A stretch of 64,000 nt of DNA from UBA6770 sp965661115. GTDB lineage: Bacteria; Bacteroidota; Bacteroidia; Flavobacteriales_G; Salibacteraceae. The notes beneath the pieces are model-generated. The model was not told where the DNA came from and searched no databases. It saw nothing but the letters and a program-made list of their open reading frames with translations. This document shows, piece after piece, positions 44,895-53,752 of the stretch; within the stretch, counting starts at the first letter, position 1, and each line of letters begins with the position of its first letter. The stretch is taken from contig CBFICO010000002.1 of NCBI GenBank assembly GCA_965661115.1, forward strand, positions 1 to 64,000. Direction: 5' to 3'. The position numbers and the translations under genes were made by a program.

Positions 44895-46289
44895 ATGGAT
44901 TTTAGAATAGAAAAAGACACGATGGGCGAGGTTAAAGTGCCCGCTGAAAAATATTGGGGTGCTCAAACAGAACGCTCGAGAAACAATTTTAAAATTGGGC
45001 CCGCAGCTACTATGCCCAAAGAAATTATTGAAGGTTTCGCATACCTAAAAAAAGCTGCAGCCTACACCAATTGTGAGCTAGGTGTGCTTGATGCTGCAAA
45101 GCGAGATTTAATTGCAGCAGTATGTAACGAAGTGCTTGACGGAAAGCATACCGAGGAATTTCCGTTGGTAGTTTGGCAAACCGGATCTGGAACACAGTCA
45201 AACATGAACATGAACGAGGTAGTTTCAAATCGTGCTCAAGTATTAAATGGGGGTAGTTTATCTGATGCCGAAAAATTTGTACATCCAAACGATGATGTAA
45301 ATAAAAGCCAAAGTTCAAACGATACTTATCCAACAGCAATGCATATAGCAGCATACAAGATGATTGTTGAAACAACTGTCCCTGGTGTGAAAACGCTAAG
45401 AGATATGCTCAAGAAAAAATCAGAAGAATTTACAGATGTAGTTAAGATTGGGCGTACTCATCTAATGGATGCCACACCATTAACGTTGGGTCAAGAGTTT
45501 TCTGGATATGTTGCTCAACTTAATCACGGAATTAGAGCATTAGAAGCAACGCTTGCTCATTTGTCAGAGTTAGCTTTGGGTGGAACAGCTGTAGGTACTG
45601 GAATTAATACGCCAAAAGGGTATTCAGAATTAGTAGCAAAATACATTGCCGATTTTACCAAATTGCCTTTCGTGACTGCAGAAAACAAATTTGAGGCATT
45701 AGCTGCTCACGATGCAATTGTAGAATCTCACGGGGCTCTTAAGCAGTTAGCCGTATCTCTAATGAAGATTGCAAACGACATTAGAATGTTGGCTTCAGGT
45801 CCTCGCTCAGGTATTGGCGAAATAATAATACCTGCAAATGAGCCCGGAAGCTCTATTATGCCTGGAAAAGTCAACCCTACTCAGGCAGAAGCGCTTACTA
45901 TGGTTTGTGCTCAAGTTATTGGTAATGATGTGACAATTTCAGTTGGAGGAATGACCGGTCATTATGAGTTAAATGTGTTTAAACCAGTAATGGCTAGAAA
46001 CATTTTGGAAAGTGCGCGCTTAATTGGTGAGGCTTGTGTTTCATTCACAGAAAACTGTGCTTATGGCATAGAGCCAAATTACGTTAACTTGAAAAAGAAT
46101 TTAGATAATTCATTGATGTTGGTAACAGCCCTGAATACCAAAATAGGGTATGAAAAGGCTGCAAAAATTGCCAAAACAGCGTACGAAAACGGAACAACAT
46201 TAAAAGAAGAGTCAGTAAATCTTGGCTATTTAACAGCTGAAGAGTTTGACGAGTGGGTAGTTCCAGCAAAAATGACGGGCTCTTTATAA
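44895..46289 (+). CDS. fumC: Class II fumarate hydratase
   Basis: FumC interconverts fumarate and malate in the TCA cycle without an iron-sulfur cluster. The 464-residue protein starts FRIEKDTMGEVKVPAEKYWG. It has TGSGTQSNMNMNEV (about 98-111) and the B-site-like SSNDTYPTAMH (about 136-146), then the superfamily signature GSSIMPGKVNPTQAEA (about 317-332), whose Ser and Lys are catalytic. It stands alone with its own -7 box and a terminator, and complements the sucA-sucB pair. Confidence 0.96.
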   Translation: MDFRIEKDTMGEVKVPAEKYWGAQTERSRNNFKIGPAATMPKEIIEGFAYLKKAAAYTNCELGVLDAAKRDLIAAVCNEVLDGKHTEEFPLVVWQTGSGTQSNMNMNEVVSNRAQVLNGGSLSDAEKFVHPNDDVNKSQSSNDTYPTAMHIAAYKMIVETTVPGVKTLRDMLKKKSEEFTDVVKIGRTHLMDATPLTLGQEFSGYVAQLNHGIRALEATLAHLSELALGGTAVGTGINTPKGYSELVAKYIADFTKLPFVTAENKFEALAAHDAIVESHGALKQLAVSLMKIANDIRMLASGPRSGIGEIIIPANEPGSSIMPGKVNPTQAEALTMVCAQVIGNDVTISVGGMTGHYELNVFKPVMARNILESARLIGEACVSFTENCAYGIEPNYVNLKKNLDNSLMLVTALNTKIGYEKAAKIAKTAYENGTTLKEESVNLGYLTAEEFDEWVVPAKMTGSL

Positions 46290-46312
46290 AGAGTATTGCT
46301 ACATGCTATAAG

Positions 46313-46344
46313 AAACCGAATAGGAGAACCTGTTCGGTTTTTTT
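46313..46344 (+). terminator. Intrinsic terminator after fumC
   Basis: AAACCGAA (46313-46320) pairs with TTCGGTTT (46333-46340), followed by more T residues. It lies between convergent fumC and manC and reaches the manC stop. Confidence 0.8.
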
Positions 46345-47410
46345 ATGCGCGTGAGTTCAGTTTTTTTACGAATGCTTTTATCTCTTGCTCTTTTTCTATT
46401 GGGCAAATCAACAATGCATCTTTAGTATCTACAATGATGTAATTCTTTAACCCTTGAATGATGGCTTTTTTGTTTTTTGGAATAACCGTAATATTATCAG
46501 AACAGTTACCGAATAGCACAGTTTCTGAGCCAATAATCATATTATTGGAGAGGTCTTTTTTTGCATGATCTTTTAAAGAGCTCCAACTTCCTAAGTCGCT
46601 CCAACCAAAGTTTCCAGGAATAACAAAAACATTTTTATCTTTTTCTAGAATGGCATAATCCACAGAAATGTCCTCGCATTGTGGGTAGTATTCTTTAAGT
46701 GCTTCGATTTCCTTATTTGTGTTTATTGTAGATAGGTTGTCTTCAAAAAGCTTAAACATTTTGGGTTGAAGTTTAGAAAATAGTTCTACCAAATGTGCTG
46801 CATTCCACATAAAAAGCCCGCTATTCCAGTAATATTGGCCAGTTGCTATCATATCTTTAGCCTTTGCTAGTTCCGGTTTTTCGGTGAATTGTTCTACCTC
46901 AAATAAATCCGACTCAACTTGATGTCCTCTTTTTATGTAACCAAACCCTGTGGATGGGAAGTTTGGTTGAATACCCAATGTCACACAGCTTTCTTGCTGC
47001 TTTTCAAGAAACGAAAGACCATTTGTAATAGCGTTAGAAAATTCATTGGTTTTTGTAATTATATGATCTGAAGGTGCTACAATAAAGTTAGCGGCAGCAT
47101 TCTTTTTCCAGATTTTGATAGCCGCGTAAAGAATGCAAGGCGCAGTGTTGCGTCTAGCCGGTTCACATACTACCTGTTCTTCAGAAAACTCGGGAACTTG
47201 TTCCAAAACAAGGTCTTTATACATTTCATTGGTTAAAACGAGTATGTTTTCAATTCCAACTATGGGAATAAAGCGATTTACCGTTTGTAGAAGAAGACTT
47301 TTTCCAGTACCTAAAATATCTAAGAATTGCTTAGGCATTTGTTCTGTGCTGGCAGGCCAAAACCTCGAACCAATTCCTCCAGCCATTATTACACAATAGT
47401 TGTTAGTCAT
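46343..47410 (-). CDS. manC: Mannose-1-phosphate guanylyltransferase
   Basis: The 355-residue enzyme makes GDP-mannose from mannose-1-P and GTP for surface glycans. It has the pyrophosphorylase loop IMAGGIGSRFWPAS (about 8-21) with PKQFLDI, FIVAPSDHII (about 108-117), GFGYIKRG, FTEKPELAKA (about 170-179) and NSGLFMWNA. It lacks the C-terminal isomerase domain of bifunctional ManC/AlgA, so mannose-6-P would come from elsewhere, for example the PGI/PMI at 2889. It overlaps the upstream SprT-like gene by eight bases. Confidence 0.93.
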   Translation of the reverse strand: MTNNYCVIMAGGIGSRFWPASTEQMPKQFLDILGTGKSLLLQTVNRFIPIVGIENILVLTNEMYKDLVLEQVPEFSEEQVVCEPARRNTAPCILYAAIKIWKKNAAANFIVAPSDHIITKTNEFSNAITNGLSFLEKQQESCVTLGIQPNFPSTGFGYIKRGHQVESDLFEVEQFTEKPELAKAKDMIATGQYYWNSGLFMWNAAHLVELFSKLQPKMFKLFEDNLSTINTNKEIEALKEYYPQCEDISVDYAILEKDKNVFVIPGNFGWSDLGSWSSLKDHAKKDLSNNMIIGSETVLFGNCSDNITVIPKNKKAIIQGLKNYIIVDTKDALLICPIEKEQEIKAFVKKLNSRA

Positions 47411-48038
47411 TATTTTTTTTAGTTTGATTAACCTGTTCTACTTCGGCTAATCCGCTTACAACATAAAATTTGTTCGTACTTATTTCTCTACAAAGAAAGC
47501 GAGTTCTTCGTTTTTTCCCTTTTTCAAACAATCTTTTTCCCAGCCTAAATAATGCGCGTTCCTCTAGTTCGCTTAAAGTAACACTCGGATTACAATCGTA
47601 TCGTTTAAGTGTCTGGGATAAAATAGAGTCAGATGTACTGCTTGCCTTTGGGTTTTTAGCGTAATTGGCAATTGCAATGCTCAAATCATTTGGTAAAATA
47701 CCTCTAGCTAACAACTTAACGAGACTGGCACGGAACTCATTTTTCCATTCAATACCATGCGGCAAAATCCGTTTCTTATTGTATTTAAGGTAGGTTTCTA
47801 AATGTGCAATTTCGTGCAATAGCGTAAGTAAAAAGGCGTACTTATTTAAAGAGCCATTCACAGAAATTTTATGATATTTTCTAGCACCAAAAGGACGTTG
47901 GTAGTCGCCAAGTTTAGTTGTGCGTTTTTTGGTAATGGTTAGTTGAACATTTTTAGAAGTTAGGTAGTTACCAATTTCTTCTGCAAAACTTTCAGGTAAG
48001 TATTTCTCTAACTCTAATTTTTCTGTTTCTGTTATCAT
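47403..48038 (-). CDS. SprT-like zinc metalloprotease-domain protein
   Basis: The 211-residue protein carries the zinc site HEIAH (75-79) and a third His at residue 94 (LPHGIEWKN), the SprT/SPRTN arrangement. The N-terminal half supplies a short helical cap. The C-terminal part is basic (KGKKRRTRFLCREIS) and resembles the usual zinc-ribbon region but with only one Cys, so the ribbon is degenerate. SPRTN proteases cut DNA-protein crosslinks. The bacterial role is not settled. The start overlaps the small lipoprotein stop (ATGA) and the stop overlaps manC. Confidence 0.82.
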   Translation of the reverse strand: MITETEKLELEKYLPESFAEEIGNYLTSKNVQLTITKKRTTKLGDYQRPFGARKYHKISVNGSLNKYAFLLTLLHEIAHLETYLKYNKKRILPHGIEWKNEFRASLVKLLARGILPNDLSIAIANYAKNPKASSTSDSILSQTLKRYDCNPSVTLSELEERALFRLGKRLFEKGKKRRTRFLCREISTNKFYVVSGLAEVEQVNQTKKNND

Positions 48039-48196
48039 CTAGGCTTTCGGTAACGTGTTTTTTTAGGTTTGTTTTTTTTTTCGCCAAAAGTGGGGCAGTC
48101 ACAATCTTTTTTGGTTGATTTACAAGAAGAAAGGGTACTTATTGAGAAGATGGTAATTCCTGCTAAAATCAAAAAACGAAAAGTAATTTTCCTCAT
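48035..48196 (-). CDS. Small Cys-containing lipoprotein, 53 residues
   Basis: ATG 48194-48196 opens a 53-residue protein. It has a signal peptide and lipobox LSSC (Cys25), then KSTKKDCDCPTFGEKKNKP and a very basic tail ending RYRKPR. The DCDCP motif could bind metal or form disulfides. It overlaps the SprT-like gene by four bases (ATGA) and has a perfect -7 box eight bases upstream, which supports a real gene heading the lipoprotein-sprT-manC transcript. Similar short CDCP lipoproteins occur in Flavobacteriia as I recall. Function unknown. Confidence 0.72.
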   Translation of the reverse strand: MRKITFRFLILAGITIFSISTLSSCKSTKKDCDCPTFGEKKNKPKKTRYRKPR

Positions 48197-48203
48197 CACA
48201 AAA

Positions 48204-48211
48204 CAAAGGTA
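48204..48211 (-). promoter_or_regulatory. -7 box for the small lipoprotein-sprT-manC unit
   Basis: Minus-strand TACCTTTG matches TAnnTTTG, seven bases before the ATG. It is packed within 16 bases of the opposing -7 box for the MlaE gene. Confidence 0.5.
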
Positions 48212-48226
48212 ACGCTACTCAAATAT

Positions 48227-48234
48227 TAAATTTG
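48227..48234 (+). promoter_or_regulatory. -7 box for mlaE-mlaF, implying a near-leaderless message
   Basis: TAAATTTG matches TAnnTTTG and ends only four bases before the ATG at 48239, so transcription would begin at or next to the start codon. Confidence 0.45.
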
Positions 48235-48238
48235 TTTT

Positions 48239-48982
48239 ATGCTCAAGATTCTCCACCAAATTGGTGAATATTCCCTTTTTATTTCAAAGGTTTTTCGTCG
48301 TCCAGAAAAGTGGAAAGTTTTCTGGCAAATGGTTTTGGCGGAGTTATGGAACCTTGGAATAGGTTCAATCGGTATTATCTTCATTATTTCTGGTTTTATG
48401 GGAATGGTAATTACCATTCAGACAGCATCTGCAATTGAGAGTGGTTGGATACCAGAATATTTAGTTGGATACACCACTCGTCAGAGTATTATCCTAGAGT
48501 TTTCTCCAACTATGTTAGCACTCATTTTATCTGGTAAAATAGGGTCGAATATAGCTTCAGAGCTGGGTACAATGCGCGTTTCAGAACAGATAGATGCTTT
48601 AGAAATAATGGGTATTAATTCTGCTAATTATTTAGTAATGCCTAAGATTATTGCCTTAATGTTGATCATGCCATTTTTGGTGGTGTTAAGTATGTTTATA
48701 GGCATATTTTTCGGCTATGTTATTTGCGAAGCAATTGGAATCATTACTCCAGTTCAATACATTGTGGGTATTCAATATGATTTTATACCCTTTCACATTA
48801 CCTATGCACTTATTAAGTCAGTAACCTTTGCGTTTATCATAACCTCAGTTTCCTCTTATTACGGATATTTTGCAAGTGGATCGGCCTTAGAAGTCGGGAA
48901 ATCGAGCACTAGAGCTGTGGTATATAGTAGTATTGTGGTACTCATATTCAATTATATTCTCACTCAAATGCTGTTAATATGA
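48239..48982 (+). CDS. MlaE-family ABC transporter permease
   Basis: The 247-residue permease has five to six hydrophobic helices. Its family signatures are FRRPEKWKVFWQMV (about 19-32), EFSPTMLALILSGKIGSNIASELGTM (about 87-112, split by one residue from the EQIDALEIMGI stretch) and a C-terminal SSTRAVVYSSIVVL. MlaE with MlaF moves phospholipids between inner and outer membranes. It overlaps the ATPase gene by four bases. An MlaD/MCE partner is not adjacent, which is common in this phylum. Confidence 0.9.
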   Translation: MLKILHQIGEYSLFISKVFRRPEKWKVFWQMVLAELWNLGIGSIGIIFIISGFMGMVITIQTASAIESGWIPEYLVGYTTRQSIILEFSPTMLALILSGKIGSNIASELGTMRVSEQIDALEIMGINSANYLVMPKIIALMLIMPFLVVLSMFIGIFFGYVICEAIGIITPVQYIVGIQYDFIPFHITYALIKSVTFAFIITSVSSYYGYFASGSALEVGKSSTRAVVYSSIVVLIFNYILTQMLLI

Positions 48983-49737
48983 TTGAGATTAAACAACTAA
49001 ACAAATCATTCGGCGATAACAAGGTATTAAATGATATCAACGTTACGTTTGAGGCTGGAAAAGCAAACCTTTTAATTGGTGCTTCGGGTAGTGGAAAAAC
49101 AACCTTGTGTAAATGTACGGTTGGACTTCATTTACCCGATACGGGAACTATTTCTTACGACGGCAGAATCTTCAATCGAATGTCTAGATTAGGGAAGAAA
49201 GAAGTTCGGAAAGAGATTGGGTTCTTGTTTCAAGGGAGTGCTTTATTTGATTACATGACGGTAGAGGAAAACGTAATGTTTCCTATTAAAATGTTCTCAA
49301 ACATGAGTAACAAGGAAGCAAAACAACGCGTAGATTTTTGCCTAGAAAGAGTCGACCTTAAAGGTGTAAATAAGTTAATGCCTAGTGAACTAAGTGGGGG
49401 AATGAAAAAAAGAGTGGGGATTGCCCGAGCTATTTCGGCCAATCCAAAATATCTTTTTTGTGATGAACCTAATTCTGGGCTCGATCCTCAAACTTCCATC
49501 TTGATAGATAACCTGATTAAAGAAATTACTCACGAGTATAATATGACTACGGTGGTTATTACTCACGATATGAATTCGGTTCTAGAAATAGGAGAGCATA
49601 TTTCTTTTATTTACAAGGGCGATATTTTATGGGATGGTACCAACAAAGAAATTCTTGACGCAACCACTACTGAGCTAACCGATTTTGTGTACGCATCGTC
49701 TTACATGAAAGAGATAAAAAGACTCCAAGGAAAGTAA
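48979..49737 (+). CDS. MlaF-family ABC transporter ATPase
   Basis: The 252-residue ATPase has Walker A GASGSGKTT (about 34-42), Q-loop FLFQGSALFDYMTVEENV, signature LSGGMKKRVGIARA (about 138-151), Walker B YLFCDEPNSGLDP and switch His in VITHDMNSV. The 'SALFDYMTVEENV' Q-loop and 'GGMKKRVGIARA' signature are typical of MlaF. It starts inside the end of the permease gene (ATGA) and would energise phospholipid trafficking. A shared terminator follows. Confidence 0.92.
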   Translation: MIEIKQLNKSFGDNKVLNDINVTFEAGKANLLIGASGSGKTTLCKCTVGLHLPDTGTISYDGRIFNRMSRLGKKEVRKEIGFLFQGSALFDYMTVEENVMFPIKMFSNMSNKEAKQRVDFCLERVDLKGVNKLMPSELSGGMKKRVGIARAISANPKYLFCDEPNSGLDPQTSILIDNLIKEITHEYNMTTVVITHDMNSVLEIGEHISFIYKGDILWDGTNKEILDATTTELTDFVYASSYMKEIKRLQGK

Positions 49738-49783
49738 TAATCGATTCACAAAAAGACATTTATACTTAAATATTAAGCATAAA

Positions 49784-49808
49784 AAAAGGGCGCCCAAGGC
49801 GCCCTTTT
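49784..49808. terminator. Bidirectional intrinsic terminator
   Basis: An 11-bp stem pairs AAAAGGGCGCC (49784-49794) with GGCGCCCTTTT (49798-49808) around loop CAA. Seven A residues precede the G run, so the minus-strand reading ends in a T-tract. It serves both the mlaF and the T9SS protein transcripts. Confidence 0.9.
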
Positions 49809-49829
49809 CTTCTTGGTATGTATTGTAGA

Positions 49830-52800
49830 TTACTCTACTACAATTTTCTTAGATACTTCATCAGTACCGTTGCTTATGTTTAAGAAATAAACACCAGCGT
49901 CAGTATCATTCAAATCAAATGAAGTTTCAATTGAACCGTTTGAATCAAATGATCTTGAGAAGATAGTTTGACCAATTACGTTTTGTAACTCAACTGTATA
50001 AGTTCCACCACCAATGTTGTTTAATTCAACATTTAATGAACTATGAGCAGGGTTAGGGAACACATTTAATGTTGACTTAGTTCCGAACTCAGAAACATTC
50101 ATTGGAAATAAAGCATCAGTTTCGAATACTTTGAAGATCATAGAAGGTGACTTACATCCTAATGAACTAGTTGCAATTGCAGTGTATTCACCAGCACCAT
50201 TTCTATCACTTTTTTCATCTGTTCCGACTTTAAGTTTAGATGAGTTTTCACCAAAAATGATTTGTCCCAATGGATTTCTCCACTCAACTGGTGTTGTACT
50301 TGCTAAGCTACCACCTGAAACTTTAACTTCAAGTTCAACATTTTTCGCATCAACTTCTGTAATACCACTTGTAGTAGGAGTAATATCAGCGTTGTATCTT
50401 GGAGTTACAATAGTAAATGGGTTACTAGGCTCTAGCACTCTGTGATTTCCAGTTAAAGTACATCCTTGAGCATCCGTAACTGTATAATTGTAAGTTCCAG
50501 CAGCTAAACCAGTTCTTTTTGTATCAGTACTACCATCAGACCAGCTGATGGTTAAGTTACCATTTCCACCAGAAAGAACTAACTCAACTTCACCTTTTAC
50601 ATCTCCTTTACAATCGTTATCTAAACTAGAACCAACTTGTGCACTAATTCCACTTGAAGGTCCTGTAATAACTACTTGTAAAGATTGAATACATGGAGGG
50701 GTAGAGCCGTCATTTACTTCTACAGTGTAATTACCAGCTTCTAAATTGGCCGCTAAAGAATCTCCAGAGAATGTGTTAGCAGAATTACCAGTTTCAAACC
50801 ACTTAAATGTATAGTTTGGATTTGGGTTTGCTCCAGGAGTAATATTAACTTTAATTGAACCTTGTTTTTGACCAAAACAAGTTGTAGTTAACGTACTATT
50901 CGCATTATCCAAAGTTACTTGAGGTGCACCAAAGTCAGATACACTTGCATTAGTTGTTACCGAACAACCATTGGCATCTGTGATAGTAACATCGTATGAA
51001 CCAGAACCTAATCCAGTAACTTTTTTGTTTGTATTAACGTTTCCATTAATATCCCAAGCATAGGTAAATGGACCTGCACCGTTTGTAGGGTCTGTAGTTA
51101 CTTCAACTTCACCATCAGTGTTACCACATGCAGTTGTTGCTTTACCTGTTGCTACCGCACCAACTAATGTTGGACAAGTAGTAGGCCTAGTAATTAATCT
51201 AATCATGATTTTTCTGCTACCTAAGAACCATTGTCCCATAGTAGAACTACCAGATTGAGCAAGTCTTCCAAAGTATTGAGTTCTTACTAAATCAGTTCTT
51301 TCAACTGGCCAGAAAATAGTATCAGAACCAAAAATTTGATCGCCTCGAATAGTAACAATGTAGTTACCAGCTCCAATTGTATCAATAGTACCACCTGCAA
51401 CTCTTGAAACAGGAGTTCTTACCCAGTTATTAGCTCCAGGACTATCATTTCTTAAGTCTTTTATATCTATAGATTGAGAAGAGAATATTGGAGCGCTCGC
51501 AGGAACACCAATACTGTTTCTTGTATAGTTTCCACCATTGTAAATATGAGCAGAAATCTTACCTAGTTTATTAGGGTTTCTTTTGTTTGAAGCAGTATTA
51601 CACCATTCAACAGCAACAACTGTATCTGTTTCCTTAATTTCAAACAAAGCACCTAATTCCCATTCCCAAACACCACTAGGGTTGTAGTAGAATGCCGCTG
51701 CATTAACTGTGTCATTTGCATCACGAGCGTAAACATCGTTAGATACAGCAATTGTTTGAGTGATTTTATCATCACCTAACTGCTTTAAAGTTGAATCTGA
51801 AGTAGCTTCCAATTCAACATTGTAATTACCTGTTCCGCCAGATAAAGTAATTGCTGTTGTGGTAGAAGCTGAATCGTCATCACCCGCAGCTAATAAAGTT
51901 TGTGTTGCAGAAGCTGTTGCAGAAAAACCAGCAGGACCAGATACGTTTACATTGTAACCAGCATTGCTTTGAGCAGCACTACCTACGTTTGAGTATTTAG
52001 CTCCAAATAATAATGGATATTTTCTTGCTTGTTTGTTTGGGATTTGTGTGTAAAACTGACTGTAGTGAATGTAGGTTGAATCCGTGAATGGTTTCCAATA
52101 TGCCTCATTCATAGCCATATCGTTTGTTTCACCTTCTGATACTTTTACATCATCAATCCACCAACCGTAGCCAATGCCAGGTTGAACTTGTTGTCTTGAA
52201 ATCCATCTAAATCTTACATAAACATTTGGCTGGTTCGCAGCAATTTTAGTAATGTTTACGGTAACATCTACTGGGTTTGCACTTGGGTTTGAGCTAGCGC
52301 TAGTTGTTAGAGGTAGCCAAAAGTTATCATATACAGTAGTATAGTTTGTGCCATCAGTACTAACTTGAACCAATGCAGTATCTTCAAATCTTACATAACG
52401 TTGCTGAAATTCTAAGATTACTGAATTTCTACCTGAGCAGTTAATTGGAGTCGAGGTAAGGTTAAACTGCGCTGCAGATAAAGCTCCAGCTCTTGGATCA
52501 CCAGGCTTTAAAGCCGCCCAGTCAGCACCTGAAGTAGAAGCAATACCCTGGTTAGAATACCATGGGTGTTGAGTGCTACCAATTTGCCATCCTCTTGCAG
52601 TACCATTGTTTTGAGCAGTCCATTTAGAAATGGTGTCAAATGTTGAAGAGAATAATACGTCACCAGCAGCTGCCAATGAACCATTTGATTTGTGTTGGAA
52701 CGCTGGAACCGAATTGTCTGGCTCCGCAATTTTATTAATGAAAGAGCTTTGATCACCAACGATGATTCTTTCATTAGGGTCAATCTGAGTTTGTGCTACC

Positions 52801-52850
52801 ACTGAAAAAGCGGCGAAGAAACTCATTGTTAGTAGATAGATTTTTTTCAT
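49830..52850 (-). CDS. Large secreted protein with SprB-type repeats and T9SS type A sorting domain
   Basis: The 1006-residue protein has a signal peptide ending at about SVVAQ (residue 19). A large N-terminal region follows (about 60-560) with a jelly-roll-like module at 65-240 (GRNSVILEFQQRYVRFEDTALVQVS, split) and beta-rich domains. Three SprB-like repeats lie at about 565-800, each with CxGxxxGxxxVxxxGG and 'LxAGxYxVxVxDxxGC'. A type A T9SS signal closes it (NVFPNPAHSSLNVEL ... GVYFLNISNG ... KKIVV). SprB repeats occur in gliding adhesins, so a surface adhesin or matrix role is likely. A weak TTTG-N20-TAGTATTA promoter lies upstream. Confidence 0.84.
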   Translation of the reverse strand: MKKIYLLTMSFFAAFSVVAQTQIDPNERIIVGDQSSFINKIAEPDNSVPAFQHKSNGSLAAAGDVLFSSTFDTISKWTAQNNGTARGWQIGSTQHPWYSNQGIASTSGADWAALKPGDPRAGALSAAQFNLTSTPINCSGRNSVILEFQQRYVRFEDTALVQVSTDGTNYTTVYDNFWLPLTTSASSNPSANPVDVTVNITKIAANQPNVYVRFRWISRQQVQPGIGYGWWIDDVKVSEGETNDMAMNEAYWKPFTDSTYIHYSQFYTQIPNKQARKYPLLFGAKYSNVGSAAQSNAGYNVNVSGPAGFSATASATQTLLAAGDDDSASTTTAITLSGGTGNYNVELEATSDSTLKQLGDDKITQTIAVSNDVYARDANDTVNAAAFYYNPSGVWEWELGALFEIKETDTVVAVEWCNTASNKRNPNKLGKISAHIYNGGNYTRNSIGVPASAPIFSSQSIDIKDLRNDSPGANNWVRTPVSRVAGGTIDTIGAGNYIVTIRGDQIFGSDTIFWPVERTDLVRTQYFGRLAQSGSSTMGQWFLGSRKIMIRLITRPTTCPTLVGAVATGKATTACGNTDGEVEVTTDPTNGAGPFTYAWDINGNVNTNKKVTGLGSGSYDVTITDANGCSVTTNASVSDFGAPQVTLDNANSTLTTTCFGQKQGSIKVNITPGANPNPNYTFKWFETGNSANTFSGDSLAANLEAGNYTVEVNDGSTPPCIQSLQVVITGPSSGISAQVGSSLDNDCKGDVKGEVELVLSGGNGNLTISWSDGSTDTKRTGLAAGTYNYTVTDAQGCTLTGNHRVLEPSNPFTIVTPRYNADITPTTSGITEVDAKNVELEVKVSGGSLASTTPVEWRNPLGQIIFGENSSKLKVGTDEKSDRNGAGEYTAIATSSLGCKSPSMIFKVFETDALFPMNVSEFGTKSTLNVFPNPAHSSLNVELNNIGGGTYTVELQNVIGQTIFSRSFDSNGSIETSFDLNDTDAGVYFLNISNGTDEVSKKIVVE

Positions 52851-53008
52851 GACTTCTCTAGTTTTCTTTTTAATTCAATACTTTTTTAATACTAAGTTAA
52901 CTTTGAACGGTTCGCAAATTTAGTGGAATATGTTACCATCCAAACATTTTTGGAACTTTTTTCACTAGTAACAAACAAGGAGTTTGTTGGTTGGTTGGGT
53001 AAATCAGC

Positions 53009-53674
53009 TTATAAGGTTAGCCCATCTTTCATACGAATAGTCCGCTGCGCTCGTTCTGCAATGTCTTCTTCATGAGTTACCATAACTATGGTGTTTCCTT
53101 GCTCGTGGATATTGGCAAGTAGATCCATGATTTCGTGCGAGGTTACTGAATCTAAGTTTCCGGTTGGTTCGTCTGCTAAAATAATTGATGGATTATTCAC
53201 CAATGCTCTAGCAATTGCAACGCGTTGTCTTTGCCCCCCACTTAATTCATTGGGTTGATGTTTCATTCGGTCCTTTAGGCCAACCATTTCTAAAACGCGC
53301 TCAGCTTTTTCAACTCTTTCTTTTTTTGGAGTACCATTATATATGAGTGGTAAAGCAACATTATCTTTAGAGCTGTATCTTGGTAGTAGATTAAATGACT
53401 GAAAAACAAACCCTATTTCTTTGTTTCTTACTTCAGCGAGTTGGTCTTCTAACATTTTAGAAACGTCATGCTGATTAAGAAAATATTTTCCTCCGGTTGG
53501 AGTATCTAGGCAACCAAGAATATTCATTAAAGTAGATTTCCCAGATCCTGAAGTGCCCATTAAAGCAACATATTCCCCTTTTCTTATTGAAATATCAACT
53601 CCTTTCAAGGCCTGCACTACCTCTTTTCCTACTTTAAAGTGACGTGTTAATTGCTCTGTTTTAATGATTTCCAT
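53009..53674 (-). CDS. ABC transporter ATPase, LolD/MacB type
   Basis: The 221-residue ATPase has Walker A GTSGSGKST (about 36-44), LGCLDTPTGG, Q-loop FVFQSFNLLPRYSSKDNV, signature LSGGQRQRVAIARAL (about 139-153), Walker B IILADEPTGNLDS and a switch His in MVTHEEDIA. These fit the lipoprotein-release (LolD) and macrolide/peptide-export (MacB) group. The permease is not next to it, so the cargo is undetermined. It has a full-consensus promoter and is divergent from the EamA gene. Confidence 0.88.
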   Translation of the reverse strand: MEIIKTEQLTRHFKVGKEVVQALKGVDISIRKGEYVALMGTSGSGKSTLMNILGCLDTPTGGKYFLNQHDVSKMLEDQLAEVRNKEIGFVFQSFNLLPRYSSKDNVALPLIYNGTPKKERVEKAERVLEMVGLKDRMKHQPNELSGGQRQRVAIARALVNNPSIILADEPTGNLDSVTSHEIMDLLANIHEQGNTIVMVTHEEDIAERAQRTIRMKDGLTL

Positions 53675-53681
53675 TGCGCCT

Positions 53682-53711
53682 CAAATGTAAGTTGCCTTTT
53701 GCATTGAACAA
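53682..53711 (-). promoter_or_regulatory. Promoter of the LolD/MacB-type ATPase gene
   Basis: On the minus strand, TTG (53709-53711), exactly 19 bases, then TACATTTG (53682-53689). This is one of the best matches in the window to the Bacteroidota promoter. The ATG follows seven bases later. Confidence 0.65.
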
Positions 53712-53740
53712 TAGGCTAATTATATGGTCTGTATATAGGA

Positions 53741-53748
53741 TACTTTTG
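53741..53748 (+). promoter_or_regulatory. -7 box for the EamA transporter gene
   Basis: TACTTTTG matches TAnnTTTG, with the TTG start four bases after it. Confidence 0.5.
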
Positions 53749-53752
53749 CCGC

